NCBI RefSeq assembly: GCF_918698095.1
Contig: NZ_CAKKLY010000014.1
Coordinates: forward strand, 1 to 64,000
DNA: 64,000 bases
From: Arthrobacter sp. Bi83
GTDB taxonomy: Bacteria > Actinomycetota > Actinomycetes > Actinomycetales > Micrococcaceae
Reading direction: 5' to 3'
A program made the position numbers and the translations under genes. Position 1 is the first letter of the stretch. Every line of letters begins with the position of its first letter. The notes below the pieces were generated by a model. That model saw only the letters and a program-made list of their open reading frames with translations. It searched no databases and was not told the origin of the DNA. Shown one piece after another: positions 50,840 to 61,282 of the stretch.

Positions 50840-52051
50840 CTAGCGCCCGGCGGATCCTGCCGGCTGGCGGCTCTGCGCCTCAAGGTAGCCGAACAGCTGC
50901 CGCAGGCCGAACGTCCATTCCGGCAGGTCCTCGGAAGCACCTACACAGTTAATCAGGGCACCGAGGTGGCGGCTGCGGATAGTCACCACATCGCCGTGCT
51001 TGTGCGTGAAGCCCTGCCCCGGTTGATCCCGGTCCTGAGTGGGCGCGAACAGCGTGCCGGTGAACAGGGCGAAGCCGTCCGGGTACTGGTGGTGCCTTCC
51101 GTGGGTAGCCGCCACGAGCTCCTCGAAGGGCCGGCTGATCCTCGCCACTGTGTTGCGGCCCTCCAGCCGGTAGCCGTCCGGGCCATCGACGCGCAGCAGG
51201 ATCTCTTCCTCCCTCAAAGTGTTCAGTGTGAAGCTGTCGTCGAACAGCCGGATCAGCGGTCCCAGGGCACTGGAGGCGTTGTTGTCCTTCGCCTTGCCCA
51301 GCAGCAGGGCGCTGCGGCCTTCCACGTCGCGGAGGTTGACGTCGTTGCCGAGCGTCGCGCCCACCACTTTGCCTTGTGACATGGCAATCAGGACCAGCTC
51401 CGGCTCCGGGTTGTTCCACGAGGAGAACGCCGGGATGCCGATGCCCGCGCCGAGCCCCACCGAGGACAGCACCGGCGCCTTGGTGAAGACCTCCGGGTCC
51501 GGACCGATGCCCACTTCCAGGTACTGGGACCAGAGTCCCTCGGCGATCAGGACCCGCTTGGCCTCGGCCGCCTCCGGGGAGCCGGGACGGACCGCACCGA
51601 TGCTGCCGCCGAGGGCCTTGCCAACGAGCTCCCGCATTTCGTCCGCCCGCCCGGCGTCGCCGGCGCAGCGCTCCTCGATCACCCGCTCGATCATGCTGTC
51701 CACGAACGTTACGCCGCAGGCCTTGATGACCTGCAGGTCAACCGGCGCCAGCAGGTGCGGCCGGCTGGTGTCCCCTGCCAGAGTGGCCCTCAGGACGTCT
51801 GACGTCGCCCACCGCGGTTGGCTCCGTTCCGGGTCCAGCATGGCGGCGCGCACCGTGGCGGCCGGGTCCGGCAGCTCGAGAAGTTCCGAAACCGTGCAGG
51901 CAACGTCCTGCAGGTCGAACACCGACTCACCACTGACCGCCGCCACGCGCGGGCCGCCCGTTTCGACGTCCCAGACACGGCCGATGAGCAGGGCCTGCTC
52001 CGCGTCCTCGGGCAGGACTGACGCTGACGCGTCGAGCGGCAGGGCGCTCAC
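50840..52051 (-). CDS. XylX-like 2-keto-3-deoxypentonate dehydratase (FAH family)
   Basis: 403 aa from a GTG overlapping the previous stop (GTGA). It matches Caulobacter XylX-type enzymes along its length: LLAPVDLQVIKACGVTFVDSMIERVIEER, GLWSQYLEVGIGPDPEVFTKAPVLSSVG, SSWNNPEPELVL, GNDVNLRDVEGRSALLLGKAKDNNASSALGP, KHQYPDGFALFTGTLFAP-type and QDRDQPGQGFTHKHGD. The reaction is 2-keto-3-deoxy-D-pentonate to 2-oxoglutarate semialdehyde, the substrate of the adjacent dehydrogenase. Third gene of the sugar-acid operon. Family members differ in stereochemistry. Confidence 0.88.
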   Translation of the reverse strand: MSALPLDASASVLPEDAEQALLIGRVWDVETGGPRVAAVSGESVFDLQDVACTVSELLELPDPAATVRAAMLDPERSQPRWATSDVLRATLAGDTSRPHLLAPVDLQVIKACGVTFVDSMIERVIEERCAGDAGRADEMRELVGKALGGSIGAVRPGSPEAAEAKRVLIAEGLWSQYLEVGIGPDPEVFTKAPVLSSVGLGAGIGIPAFSSWNNPEPELVLIAMSQGKVVGATLGNDVNLRDVEGRSALLLGKAKDNNASSALGPLIRLFDDSFTLNTLREEEILLRVDGPDGYRLEGRNTVARISRPFEELVAATHGRHHQYPDGFALFTGTLFAPTQDRDQPGQGFTHKHGDVVTIRSRHLGALINCVGASEDLPEWTFGLRQLFGYLEAQSRQPAGSAGR

Positions 52052-53595
52052 AGCCGACCCGCCTCTGGTGAACGGCCGGCCGCAGTCGGATGGTGCCACA
52101 CGCCGTCCACCCTTTGCGGAACGCCCCAGGGGTTGCTGTCCTGCAGCGGTTCCGGCAGGCGCGCGGCGGGGAACGACTGGTACGCCACCGGCCGCAGGAA
52201 GCGGCGGATGGCCGCCGTTCCCACGGAGGTGGTGGAAGACGTCGCGGCCGGGTACGGCCCGCCGTGGTGCTGGGCGTAACTGACTGTGACGCCGGTGGGC
52301 CAGCCGTTCCAGAGGACGCGGCCGCTGATGTCGCTCAGCCGGGCTGCGAGCTCTGTGACGTCGTCGTCCTCTTCGGCCTGCAGCGTGGTGGTCAGCTGGC
52401 CCTCCAACAGTTCAGCCAGCCCGGCCAGTTGCGACTCGTCACCGTATTCGACCACCAGGCTTGCCGGGCCGAACATCTCCTGGCGCAGGATGTCCGGCTC
52501 CTTGCGCACTGCGTCGGCGGTGGTGTGCAGGACGGTGGGGGCGGGCGCCTCGGCGAAGTCGCCTTCGACGAGGACATCCACGCCCTCCGCCTCCCGGAGC
52601 GCCCGGACCGCGTCGACGTAACCGCCGTGCAGCCGCTGACTGAGCAGCTGCGACGGCGCGAACTCCGCGAGAGCCTTCCGGAGTTCGGCACCGGCGTCCG
52701 CCGCGTGCCCGGCGGGGACGAACAGGAGCCCGGGCTTTGTGCAGAACTGGCCCATTCCCAGGGTGAAGGAGCCGGCAAAGCCGGTGAGGATTTCCTGTCG
52801 GCGCGCTGCCCAGGCGCTGCGGGTGACGAAAACGGCGTTGATGCCGCCCAGCTCCCCGAAGAAGGGGATGGGTTGGGGCCGCGCTGCGGCCCGGTTGAAC
52901 AGCGCCCGGCCGCCCGCCGTCGAGCCCGTGAAGCCGATGGCCTTCACCAGCGGGTGGTCCACGAGTGCTTCGCCGGCCTGCCGTCCGGTCACGACTGCGA
53001 AAAGGCCTGGCGGCGCCCCGGCGGCGTCCAGCGCTGCAGCCACTGTTTCGGCGGTGCGGGAAGCAAGTTCCCGGTGCGCGTCATGCGCCTTGTGCACGAC
53101 GGCGCAGCCGGCTGCCAGCGCCGACGCACTGTCGCCGCCCATGACACTGAAGGCGAAGGGGAAATTCGAGGCGCCGAAGACTCCGACGACGCCGAGCGGA
53201 ACGTTGTAGCGGCGCAGGTCCGGCCGCGGACCCATGCCCCAGGCCGGATCCGCGTGGTCGATCGTGGCGTCAAAGTGATCGCCCCGGCGGATTTCGTCCG
53301 CGAAGAGCCGCAGCTGGAAGACAGTGCGTTTCAGCTCGCCCTCCAGCCGCGGTCCGCCCAGATGCGTTTCCCGGCGGGCGATGTCCACGAGCTCCGTCGC
53401 GTCCCGCTCCAGGCCGGCCGCGACGGCCTCGAGCCATCCGGAGCGCGTGGCGGGATCCGCCGTGCGGCCTTTTTCAAAGGCGGCCTGCGCCGCCTCGACG
53501 GCTGTGTTGAGCCGGTCGACGTCGGTGGCCTCGCCCGAGGCAGCCGGTTCAACGGCGGTAGTCGGTTCGACGGCGGTAGCCGCCGCGGCCGTCAT
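52048..53595 (-). CDS. 2-oxoglutarate semialdehyde dehydrogenase (KGSADH-type aldehyde dehydrogenase)
   Basis: 515 aa. Active site residues N144 (GASNFPF), E248 (FGELGG) and C285 ([10 protein letters not shown]) are present. The overall text and C-terminus ([32 protein letters not shown]) match the ketoglutarate-semialdehyde dehydrogenase branch. It oxidises the XylX product to 2-oxoglutarate with NAD(P). Start and stop overlap both neighbours by 4 bp (ATGA, GTGA). An Ala/Val/Pro-rich N-terminal tail with a [12 protein letters not shown] repeat precedes the fold. Confidence 0.9.
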   Translation of the reverse strand: MTAAAATAVEPTTAVEPAASGEATDVDRLNTAVEAAQAAFEKGRTADPATRSGWLEAVAAGLERDATELVDIARRETHLGGPRLEGELKRTVFQLRLFADEIRRGDHFDATIDHADPAWGMGPRPDLRRYNVPLGVVGVFGASNFPFAFSVMGGDSASALAAGCAVVHKAHDAHRELASRTAETVAAALDAAGAPPGLFAVVTGRQAGEALVDHPLVKAIGFTGSTAGGRALFNRAAARPQPIPFFGELGGINAVFVTRSAWAARRQEILTGFAGSFTLGMGQFCTKPGLLFVPAGHAADAGAELRKALAEFAPSQLLSQRLHGGYVDAVRALREAEGVDVLVEGDFAEAPAPTVLHTTADAVRKEPDILRQEMFGPASLVVEYGDESQLAGLAELLEGQLTTTLQAEEDDDVTELAARLSDISGRVLWNGWPTGVTVSYAQHHGGPYPAATSSTTSVGTAAIRRFLRPVAYQSFPAARLPEPLQDSNPWGVPQRVDGVWHHPTAAGRSPEAGRL

Positions 53596-54938
53596 CGGCC
53601 AGCTCCGGCAGGGGCCAGGGATGCGCCCGTGACCGCGGCGCGGTTGCCCACTTCCTGCCAGCCCGCGCCGGCCGGGAATTCCCAGCGGACGCGGGAGGCG
53701 GCAAACATTTCGGCTCCCGTGCCCGGCAGCTTCGGCGCGGCGTAGCGGCCGTTGACGATCCGGACGGGCTCGGCGAAGTGTTCGTGAAGGTGGTCGACGT
53801 ATTCGATCATGCGGCCCTCCTGGCTGCCGCTGACAGCGGCGTAATCGAAGAAGGAGAAGTGCTGGACCAACTCGCAGAGGCCCACGCCGCCGGCGTGCGG
53901 GCAGACGGGGACGCCGAACTTGGCCGCGAGCAGGAGGTTGGCAATGTTTTCGTTGACGCCGCCCACACGGGTGGAATCGAGCTGCAGGACGTCGATGGCG
54001 CCGGCCTGCAGGAGCTGCTTGAACACGATGCGGCTCGCCACGGCCTCGCCGGTGGCAACGCGGACCGGGGAAACGCCCTTTCGAATTTCGGCGTGGCCCA
54101 GGATGTCGTCCGTGCTGGTCGGTTCTTCGATCCAGTACGGGTTGAATTCCGCGAGCTGGTTGACCCATTCGACGGCCTCGGACACTTCCCACCGCTGGTT
54201 GGCGTCGATGGCTATCGGGAGGTCGCCCACTGCCTGGCGGGCCAGGGCCATGCGTCGGCGGTCATCGTTGATGTCGCCGCCCACCTTGAGCTTGATCATT
54301 GAGAAGCCGTCGGCAGCCGCTTCCTTGCTCAGACGCACCAGCTTCTCGTCGCTGTAGCCCAGCCAGCCCGGCGAGGTGGTGTAGGCCGGGAACCCGTCAG
54401 CCATGAGCGCCGCAATGCGGGCGGCCTTTCCGTCCTGGCCAGCGCGCAGGATGTCCAGCGCCTGCTGGGGGTTGAGGGCGTCCCGGATGTGGGTGAAGTC
54501 CACCACGTCCACGAGCTCTTCGGGGGCCATCTCGCTCAGCAGGAGCCAGAGCGGCTTGTTCTCGCGGCGGGCGCGGATGTCCCACAAGGCGCTCACCAGG
54601 GCGCCGCACGCCATCTGTGTCACGCCCTTCTCAGGCCCAAGCCAGCGGAGCTGGGAGTCATGGACGAGCCGCTTGGACGCGCCGCCGAGGTCATAGATCA
54701 GTTCATCGATGTCCCGGCCTACCAGCAGGCGGGCGTAGGCGTCGATCGCGGCCGTCAGTATCTCGTTGCCGCGGCCGCAGCTGAACACGAAGCCGTGGCC
54801 TTCATCGCCCGCGTCGGTGCGGATGACCACGTACGCGGCGGAGTAGTCCGGGTCAACGTTGACCGCGTCGGAGCCGTCGAGTTCCAGGGACGTCGGAAAC
54901 CGCACGTCTTGGGTCTTGATGGAGGTAATGGAAGGCAT
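53592..54938 (-). CDS. L-fuconate/D-arabinonate dehydratase, enolase superfamily
   Basis: 448 aa from the ATG at 54938. It matches L-fuconate dehydratase throughout: [46 protein letters not shown], KxK bases (K216, K218), metal ligands D245, E271 and E298, and H348 in [16 protein letters not shown]. Such enzymes dehydrate L-fuconate, L-galactonate or D-arabinonate (same stereochemistry). The following genes make 2-oxoglutarate, which suits a C5 acid, so D-arabinonate is favoured by inference. First gene of the operon; operator at 54981-55012. Confidence 0.92.
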   Translation of the reverse strand: MPSITSIKTQDVRFPTSLELDGSDAVNVDPDYSAAYVVIRTDAGDEGHGFVFSCGRGNEILTAAIDAYARLLVGRDIDELIYDLGGASKRLVHDSQLRWLGPEKGVTQMACGALVSALWDIRARRENKPLWLLLSEMAPEELVDVVDFTHIRDALNPQQALDILRAGQDGKAARIAALMADGFPAYTTSPGWLGYSDEKLVRLSKEAAADGFSMIKLKVGGDINDDRRRMALARQAVGDLPIAIDANQRWEVSEAVEWVNQLAEFNPYWIEEPTSTDDILGHAEIRKGVSPVRVATGEAVASRIVFKQLLQAGAIDVLQLDSTRVGGVNENIANLLLAAKFGVPVCPHAGGVGLCELVQHFSFFDYAAVSGSQEGRMIEYVDHLHEHFAEPVRIVNGRYAAPKLPGTGAEMFAASRVRWEFPAGAGWQEVGNRAAVTGASLAPAGAGR

Positions 54939-54980
54939 GGATCTCTTCTCTCGGGGCAGTTCTGGAGGGGCGGTCATGAT

Positions 54981-55012
54981 TTCCTATATGAATTTCGATA
55001 ATCATATAGGAA
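54981..55012. promoter_or_regulatory. candidate operator with CTATATGA half-sites (dehydratase operon)
   Basis: Perfect 11-bp arms TTCCTATATGA (54981-54991) and TCATATAGGAA (55002-55012), 42 bp before the dehydratase start. The same half-site occurs twice before the MFS gene, pointing to control of both by the GntR protein encoded between them. Confidence 0.75.
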
Positions 55013-55085
55013 TCCTGTTCCCGATCAAGCCCCCGGGTTCGGCGCCGGACGGATTTCGTGCGCGGGATGGTGGTTTTCGGGCGCG

Positions 55086-55119
55086 AAAAAGCCCCGGCCC
55101 TGCGGGCTGGGGCTTTTTT
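55086..55119. terminator. bidirectional intrinsic terminator
   Basis: AAAAAGCCCCGGCC pairs with GGCTGGGGCTTTTT (one G-T pair), giving T-runs on both strands. It ends the GntR gene (minus strand). Confidence 0.9.
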
Positions 55120-55134
55120 GAACTGGTGATCCGC

Positions 55135-55911
55135 TTACCTGATGATCCTCTTACGGGGCGGGCCACTGTCCTCCAGCGGCGACAGTTCGGCATGCCCCTG
55201 AAAGGCCTGCGCAAACCTTTCGAAGGAATTGCGAATATGGCTGGCCATTGCAGCCTCGGCGCGCTCGGGTTCGCAAGCCTCGATAGCCTCCCTGACGGCC
55301 GAGTGTTCGGCCACCGTGATGGCACCGTCGACGTCGGCCGGGTAGAGCCGGAAGGTGTGGAGGTGGCAGTGGGTCTGCGCAAACGCGTGGCGCACCACGG
55401 GGTTTCCCGAGGCCGCCAGGATGGTGTCGTGGAAGCGCGTGTCATGGGCCACCAGATCCTGGCGCAGGTCCATGCTGCTCTTCATGGTGTTCCGGAAGCC
55501 CGCGAGCTCCTGCTCAAGAGCAGCGGCAGGGTTGGCCAGCCGGTCCACGGCGGCCGAGCGCGCCGCCCACGGCTCCACCAGCAGCCGGAACTCAAACAGT
55601 GAACGCAGCTCCGCCAGCTCAAGCAGTGGCGTAGTGCTGTACCCGCGGCCGGGGCTGTAAACCACGAGATTGTCACCCTCGAGGCGCTGCAGGACCTCGC
55701 GGACCGGCGTCTGGGACACCCCAAGGCTGCGCGCCACGGCATCGATATTAATCCGCGTTCCCGGCGCAATTTCACCCTCCAGGATCGAGGCGCGCATGGA
55801 CGAATAGACGTCGGTGACGGCTGCCTTGCTTCGGGAAACATCGGACGGTTGACGTGGGGGCACGCGTTTACCTCTTGGTTCAGAACTGGCGGAAGTCGCT
55901 TCGGGAATCAT
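55135..55911 (-). CDS. GntR-family regulator, FCD (FadR) type, of the sugar-acid genes
   Basis: 258 aa. Winged helix at about 35-100 (VYSSMRASILEGEIAPGTRINIDAVARSLGVSQTPVREVLQRLEGDNLV). FCD domain at about 105-235 with metal-site residues (HDTRFHDTILAASGN, HCHLHTF, EHSAVREAIEACEP). It sits between the dehydratase operon and the MFS gene, and the CTATATGA half-sites before both make them its likely targets. The inducer is probably a sugar acid or its 2-keto-3-deoxy product. Confidence 0.9.
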   Translation of the reverse strand: MIPEATSASSEPRGKRVPPRQPSDVSRSKAAVTDVYSSMRASILEGEIAPGTRINIDAVARSLGVSQTPVREVLQRLEGDNLVVYSPGRGYSTTPLLELAELRSLFEFRLLVEPWAARSAAVDRLANPAAALEQELAGFRNTMKSSMDLRQDLVAHDTRFHDTILAASGNPVVRHAFAQTHCHLHTFRLYPADVDGAITVAEHSAVREAIEACEPERAEAAMASHIRNSFERFAQAFQGHAELSPLEDSGPPRKRIIR

Positions 55912-55981
55912 AAGCCACAGCCGGCCGCCGAGGACTCCAGAAGCTTTTTTCTGAAACGGGACTTGATCCGGATCACATTAT

Positions 55982-56009
55982 CTATATGATTAACCAGATT
56001 CCTATATGA
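55982..56009. promoter_or_regulatory. two CTATATGA half-sites upstream of the MFS gene
   Basis: CTATATGA at 55982-55989 and 56002-56009, in direct orientation 20 bp apart, about 85-110 bp before the transporter start. They match the half-site of the palindrome at 54981-55012. They also lie in the upstream region of the GntR gene itself. Confidence 0.65.
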
Positions 56010-56091
56010 TTTTGGCGCCGACATCTTCGGCGTCTTCCCTCCCGCCGGTGCCTCAGGCACCCGAAGCCATGTTCACGTCGAAGGAGACCGC

Positions 56092-57432
56092 ATGACTGCG
56101 CTCGGAAGCAAGACCGCCACCAAATCATCCCCCACACCGCCGCGCCTGATGACCCGAAAACGCTGGGTCATCATCTGGCTCGCCTTCATCGGGCTCAGCA
56201 TCAACTACCTTGACCGCTCAAGCCTGAGCGTCGCCCTGCCGTTCATGGGCAAGGACTTCGAGCTCACGGCCACGCAGCAGGGACTCATCTTTGCCGCCTT
56301 CTTCTGGGCCTACGACTTCTGCCAGCTCGCAGCCGGCTGGTACGTGGACAAGGTGGGACCGCGCCGCTCATTCTCGCTGGCCGCCGTATGGTGGTCCGTT
56401 TTCACCATGGTGACCGCGGCCGCGACGAGCTTCTGGTCGCTTTTCGCCGCCAGGTTCCTCCTCGGCGTCGGCGAAAGCCCGGCTCCCAGCACCGCCGCCA
56501 AGGTGGTGGCCACCTGGTTCCCGGTCCGGGAGCGGGCCTTCGCCACGAGCATCTGGGACTCCGGATCGCGGGTTGGCGCCGTCATCGCGCTGCCAATCGT
56601 CACCCTGATCGTGGCCCTCACCTCCTGGCACGCGGTCTTCATCATCATCGGAGTCGCCGGACTCATCTGGGCCGCCATCTGGTGGAAGGTGTACCGCAGC
56701 CCGCAGGAGCACCCGGGAGCCAATGCCGCCGAAGTCAGCTACATCGAAGAAGGCGGCGCCCGGAGCGAAGCCAGTGATGACGCCGGCGCCGCCAAGCTGC
56801 CGTGGCGTTCACTCTTCAAGTACCGCACCATCCTCAGCATGATGTTCGGCTTCTTCTGCCTGAACAGCGCCATCTACTTCTTCATCACCTTCTTCCCGAG
56901 CTACCTCGTGAAGGAGCGCGGCTTCGACCTCCTGAAGCTCGGCTTCTTCGGAGCCATCCCCGGTATCTGCGCCGTGCTGTGCGGCTGGCTCGGCGGCTAC
57001 CTGGCCGACCGCGCAGTCCGGAATGGCGTATCCGTGACCAAGGTGCGCAAAACCGCCATCTCCGGCGGCCTGGCGGGCGGCTCGGTCATCATGTTCGCTG
57101 CACTGGTTCCCGAAGCCTGGATGGCCCTGGCCCTCCTGTCAGTGGCGTACTCGAGCCTCACCGTGGCGGCCACGGGAATCTGGTCGCTGCCGGCCGACGT
57201 CGCCCCCAGCTCGCGGCACGTCGGCTCCATCGGCGGACTGCAGAACTTCGCCTCCAACCTGGCCGGCATCTTCACCCCGATCCTGATCGGCGTGCTCGTC
57301 GACCAGACCGGCTCATTCGTGGCGCCGCTGGCCGTGATCGGCGGGGTCTCCCTCGTCGGTGCCGCCAACTACCTGTTCGTGATGGGCAAGATCGAGCCAC
57401 TCAAGGTCAAGGCTCCGGCGCCCGTCGCCTAG
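56092..57432 (+). CDS. MFS transporter, ACS family (hexuronate/galactonate/glucarate-like)
   Basis: 446 aa with 12 membrane segments. ACS marks are WLAFIGLSINYLDRSSLSVALPFM, FFWAYDFCQLAAGWYVDKVGPRRSF, RFLLGVGESPAPSTAAKVVATWFP and RAFATSIWDSGSRVGAVIALP. The family imports sugar acids with protons. GAAGGAG before the ATG. It shares candidate operator half-sites with the dehydratase operon, so it is the likely uptake system for that sugar acid. Confidence 0.9.
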   Translation: MTALGSKTATKSSPTPPRLMTRKRWVIIWLAFIGLSINYLDRSSLSVALPFMGKDFELTATQQGLIFAAFFWAYDFCQLAAGWYVDKVGPRRSFSLAAVWWSVFTMVTAAATSFWSLFAARFLLGVGESPAPSTAAKVVATWFPVRERAFATSIWDSGSRVGAVIALPIVTLIVALTSWHAVFIIIGVAGLIWAAIWWKVYRSPQEHPGANAAEVSYIEEGGARSEASDDAGAAKLPWRSLFKYRTILSMMFGFFCLNSAIYFFITFFPSYLVKERGFDLLKLGFFGAIPGICAVLCGWLGGYLADRAVRNGVSVTKVRKTAISGGLAGGSVIMFAALVPEAWMALALLSVAYSSLTVAATGIWSLPADVAPSSRHVGSIGGLQNFASNLAGIFTPILIGVLVDQTGSFVAPLAVIGGVSLVGAANYLFVMGKIEPLKVKAPAPVA

Positions 57433-57442
57433 CTGCAATAAA

Positions 57443-57511
57443 CAGCAACGCGGGGTCACTTGCCGCCCGATCCAGACCTCCGGATGGGCGGTAAGTGACC
57501 CCGCGTTGCTG
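57443..57511. repeat. palindromic extragenic element, copy 2, acting as bidirectional terminator
   Basis: CAGCAACGCGGGGTCAC (57443-57459) is the exact complement of 57495-57511. The pairing extends inward (ACTTGCCGCCC with GGGCGGTAAGT, one G-T), giving a stem of about 26 bp. It lies between convergent genes. The outer arms recur at 50089-50153. Confidence 0.88.
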
Positions 57512-57524
57512 CTATCTGGAGGAG

Positions 57525-58007
57525 CTACAGCTCCACAGTCCCGCTTTCGCCCACGCTCATGCGGCTGTGGGTCACCTTGGACTTGACCCACTGCAGGACG
57601 GTGGCCGCGGTGCCTCCCGGGCTGGTCCAGTACTCAGCCGAGTCAGAGTCGACGCGCAGCAGGACCACCTCAGGGGTGTCCGGCCCGTCGGGGAACCACG
57701 CTTCAACCGTCTGGTTCCACATCTCGCGGATCGTCGCCCGGTCCCTGACCACTTCCGCCGTTCCGGCCACGGACACCCATTCGGTGTTCTTGCCGAAGGA
57801 CACGTTGACCCGCGGGTCCGCACCGATGTGGGCCACCTGGGAGGTTCCCTCCCCGGTGAAGAACCACATGTCGCCGTCGCTCTTGACGTCCTGGACGGCC
57901 AGCGGCCGGCTGACCAGAGTGCCTTCTTCGTTGATGGTGGTGAACATTCCGATGTGGGAATCGTTGATGATGTCCGTGACTTTGCTGATGTTTTCATTTT
58001 CCGGCAT
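57525..58007 (-). CDS. pyridoxamine 5'-phosphate oxidase-like flavoprotein (general stress protein 26 type)
   Basis: 160 aa split-barrel. IGMFTTINEEGTLVSRPLAVQDVKSDGDMWFFTGEGTSQVAHIGADPRVNVSFG is typical of the GSP26/YdaG group, which binds FMN, FAD or F420-like cofactors. The C-terminal part continues with WFPDGPDTPEVVLLRVDSDSAEYWTSPGG. It is probably a stress-related flavin-binding protein, not a true PdxH. A 14-bp palindrome lies upstream at 58063-58076. Confidence 0.9.
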   Translation of the reverse strand: MPENENISKVTDIINDSHIGMFTTINEEGTLVSRPLAVQDVKSDGDMWFFTGEGTSQVAHIGADPRVNVSFGKNTEWVSVAGTAEVVRDRATIREMWNQTVEAWFPDGPDTPEVVLLRVDSDSAEYWTSPGGTAATVLQWVKSKVTHSRMSVGESGTVEL

Positions 58008-58062
58008 GCTGTCACCTCGTTCTGTTCAGTCTGGGAAATCTTCCCCTCGGACCAGCGTATTG

Positions 58063-58076
58063 GTAAGCGTGCTTAC
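58063..58076. promoter_or_regulatory. 14-bp palindrome GTAAGCGTGCTTAC, candidate operator
   Basis: Perfect GTAAGC/GCTTAC arms with a GT centre, 56 bp before the GSP26-like gene. It differs by two bases from the palindrome at 11445-11458. Confidence 0.55.
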
Positions 58077-58104
58077 TTTCCACCCGTGAGGACACCCGGG
58101 AAGG

Positions 58105-59622
58105 TTACCGTCCGCGCGCCAGCACCTGGCCGCGGAAGAACTCCGGCCGGATCCTGGCCATCACCAGCATGACCACCACACCGAGCAGGATCACGCCCAT
58201 GCCGAGGATGAACACCATGCCCACTCCGCCCACGGAGGAGCCGGAACCGTACTCGGGATCCATGGAGTCGTAGGCGGTCTTGAAGAACATGACCAGCAGG
58301 ATGACGCCGCCCAGGAGAGGAGCGAGGAATTTGAAGAAGAATGCGCGGGCGTTGCTGAACGCCACGGCCCGGAAGAACCAGACGCAGGCCAGCGCCGTGA
58401 TGCCGTAGTAGAAACAGATCATCATGCCCAGCGCCGTGATGGTGTCCCAGAGGGCGTTCTCCGAAGTGGTCCGGGTGATGACGTAGAAGGCTGCCGCAGC
58501 GATGGCCGCGGCAATCGTGGCGTAGCTCGGCGACTTGAACGCCGGGCTGACCTTGCCGAACGTCGCCGGCAGTGCCTTGTAGTGCCCCATGGCCAGCAGT
58601 GTCCGCGCCGGTGAAACGAACGTGGACTGCAGCGATGCCGCCGAGCTGCTGAGAATGGCCAGGGACATCAGGATGGCGAACGGCCCCATCACCGGCCCGG
58701 AGAGGACGGCAAAAATACTGGACTGGTTCTCCGGGTTGCCCGTGCCCAGCCCGGTTTCACCCACGCCGGCGAAAGACAGAGTGGCGAGGGCGGCAGTCAT
58801 GTAGATGGCCATGATCACCACGACGGTGACCGTTGCCGCGCGCCCGGGAGTCTTTTCGGGGTTCCGGGTCTCCTCGTTCATCGTGAGCGTCACGTCCCAC
58901 CCCCAGTAGATGAAGATGGAGAGCGATACGCCGGCGGCGAAGGACGAGAACGAGTCCACCGCAAACGGGTTGAACCAGTCCGGCGAGATGGCCGTGGCGT
59001 CGAAGGCCGAGCCGTTGGCCACGTGCAGGAAGGCCGACGTCGCGAACCAGCCGAGCACCAGCAGCTGGAAGCCCACCAGGACGTACTGGACGCCCTTGGT
59101 GGTTTCCATGCCCCGGTAGGAGATCCAGCAGGCCAGTGCGATGAACACCAGAGTGGTGGCGATGTTCAGCGGCAGGTTGGCGGTCAGCTCCGCGAGGCCG
59201 GGGTTGCCCAGGAGCTGCGACAGCATGAGGTAGAAGAAGTCGACCGCCACCGCCGCGAGGTTGGACAGCACGATGATGGTAGCGGCGATGAGCCCCCAGC
59301 CGCCCATCCAGCCGATCCACGGGCCAAAGGCCCGCGTTGCCCAGGTGAAGGAGGTTCCGGCGTCGGGCATTGCGTTGTTGAGTTCGCGGTACCCGAGCGC
59401 CACCAGCAGCATGGGGATGAATCCCACCAGGAAGATGGCCGGCAGGTGCACGCCCACCTCGGAGACGGTGGGCCCGAGGGCCGCCGTCAGCGTGTACGCC
59501 GGGGCGATGCAGGACACCCCGATCACCACCGCGCCGATCAGCCCCACAGACCCGGCCTTCAGGCCCTTGTCACTCAGTTTCTTGTGCGAGTCCTGGGCGG
59601 CCGTGGCCTTAGTAGTACTCAT
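58105..59622 (-). CDS. APC-superfamily amino acid/polyamine permease, probable putrescine importer
   Basis: 505 aa with 12 membrane segments. APC marks are GLIGAVVIGVSCIAPAYTLTAALGP, PDAGTSFTWATRAFGPWIGWMGGWG and FIYWGWDVTLTMNEETRNPEKTPGRA. It lies 56 bp downstream of the putrescine oxidase gene on the same strand, so uptake of putrescine or a similar amine is likely. GGAGAGGCAATCCC precedes the ATG. Confidence 0.9.
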   Translation of the reverse strand: MSTTKATAAQDSHKKLSDKGLKAGSVGLIGAVVIGVSCIAPAYTLTAALGPTVSEVGVHLPAIFLVGFIPMLLVALGYRELNNAMPDAGTSFTWATRAFGPWIGWMGGWGLIAATIIVLSNLAAVAVDFFYLMLSQLLGNPGLAELTANLPLNIATTLVFIALACWISYRGMETTKGVQYVLVGFQLLVLGWFATSAFLHVANGSAFDATAISPDWFNPFAVDSFSSFAAGVSLSIFIYWGWDVTLTMNEETRNPEKTPGRAATVTVVVIMAIYMTAALATLSFAGVGETGLGTGNPENQSSIFAVLSGPVMGPFAILMSLAILSSSAASLQSTFVSPARTLLAMGHYKALPATFGKVSPAFKSPSYATIAAAIAAAAFYVITRTTSENALWDTITALGMMICFYYGITALACVWFFRAVAFSNARAFFFKFLAPLLGGVILLVMFFKTAYDSMDPEYGSGSSVGGVGMVFILGMGVILLGVVVMLVMARIRPEFFRGQVLARGR

Positions 59623-59641
59623 GGGATTGCCTCTCCGGAAA

Positions 59642-59659
59642 ATTCATTCGTCTTTGAAT
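59642..59659. promoter_or_regulatory. possible secondary TetR site before the permease
   Basis: ATTCA (59642-59646) and TGAAT (59655-59659) in the 56-bp oxidase-permease gap. They are built from the same AT-rich elements as the operator at 61181-61199, but with the halves in the opposite order, so this is a weak candidate. Confidence 0.3.
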
Positions 59660-59678
59660 GGAGGTGGGGGCGGCCAGG

Positions 59679-61178
<1,500 letters not shown>

Positions 61179-61180
61179 CT

Positions 61181-61199
61181 AAATGAATGGTATTCATTT
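61181..61199. promoter_or_regulatory. TetR operator AAATGAAT-GGT-ATTCATTT
   Basis: Perfect 8-bp arms with a 3-bp centre (19 bp total) in the divergent region between the oxidase and the TetR gene, 42 bp before the oxidase start. Size and symmetry suit a TetR dimer. Confidence 0.8.
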
Positions 61200-61282
61200 A
61201 CGAGAACTATAGCTGTTCTGCCGGAGTACCGGAAGAGGCTGATGGAATAGTGTTTGAGAGACCGCCCGCAGAAAGGCCAGCC

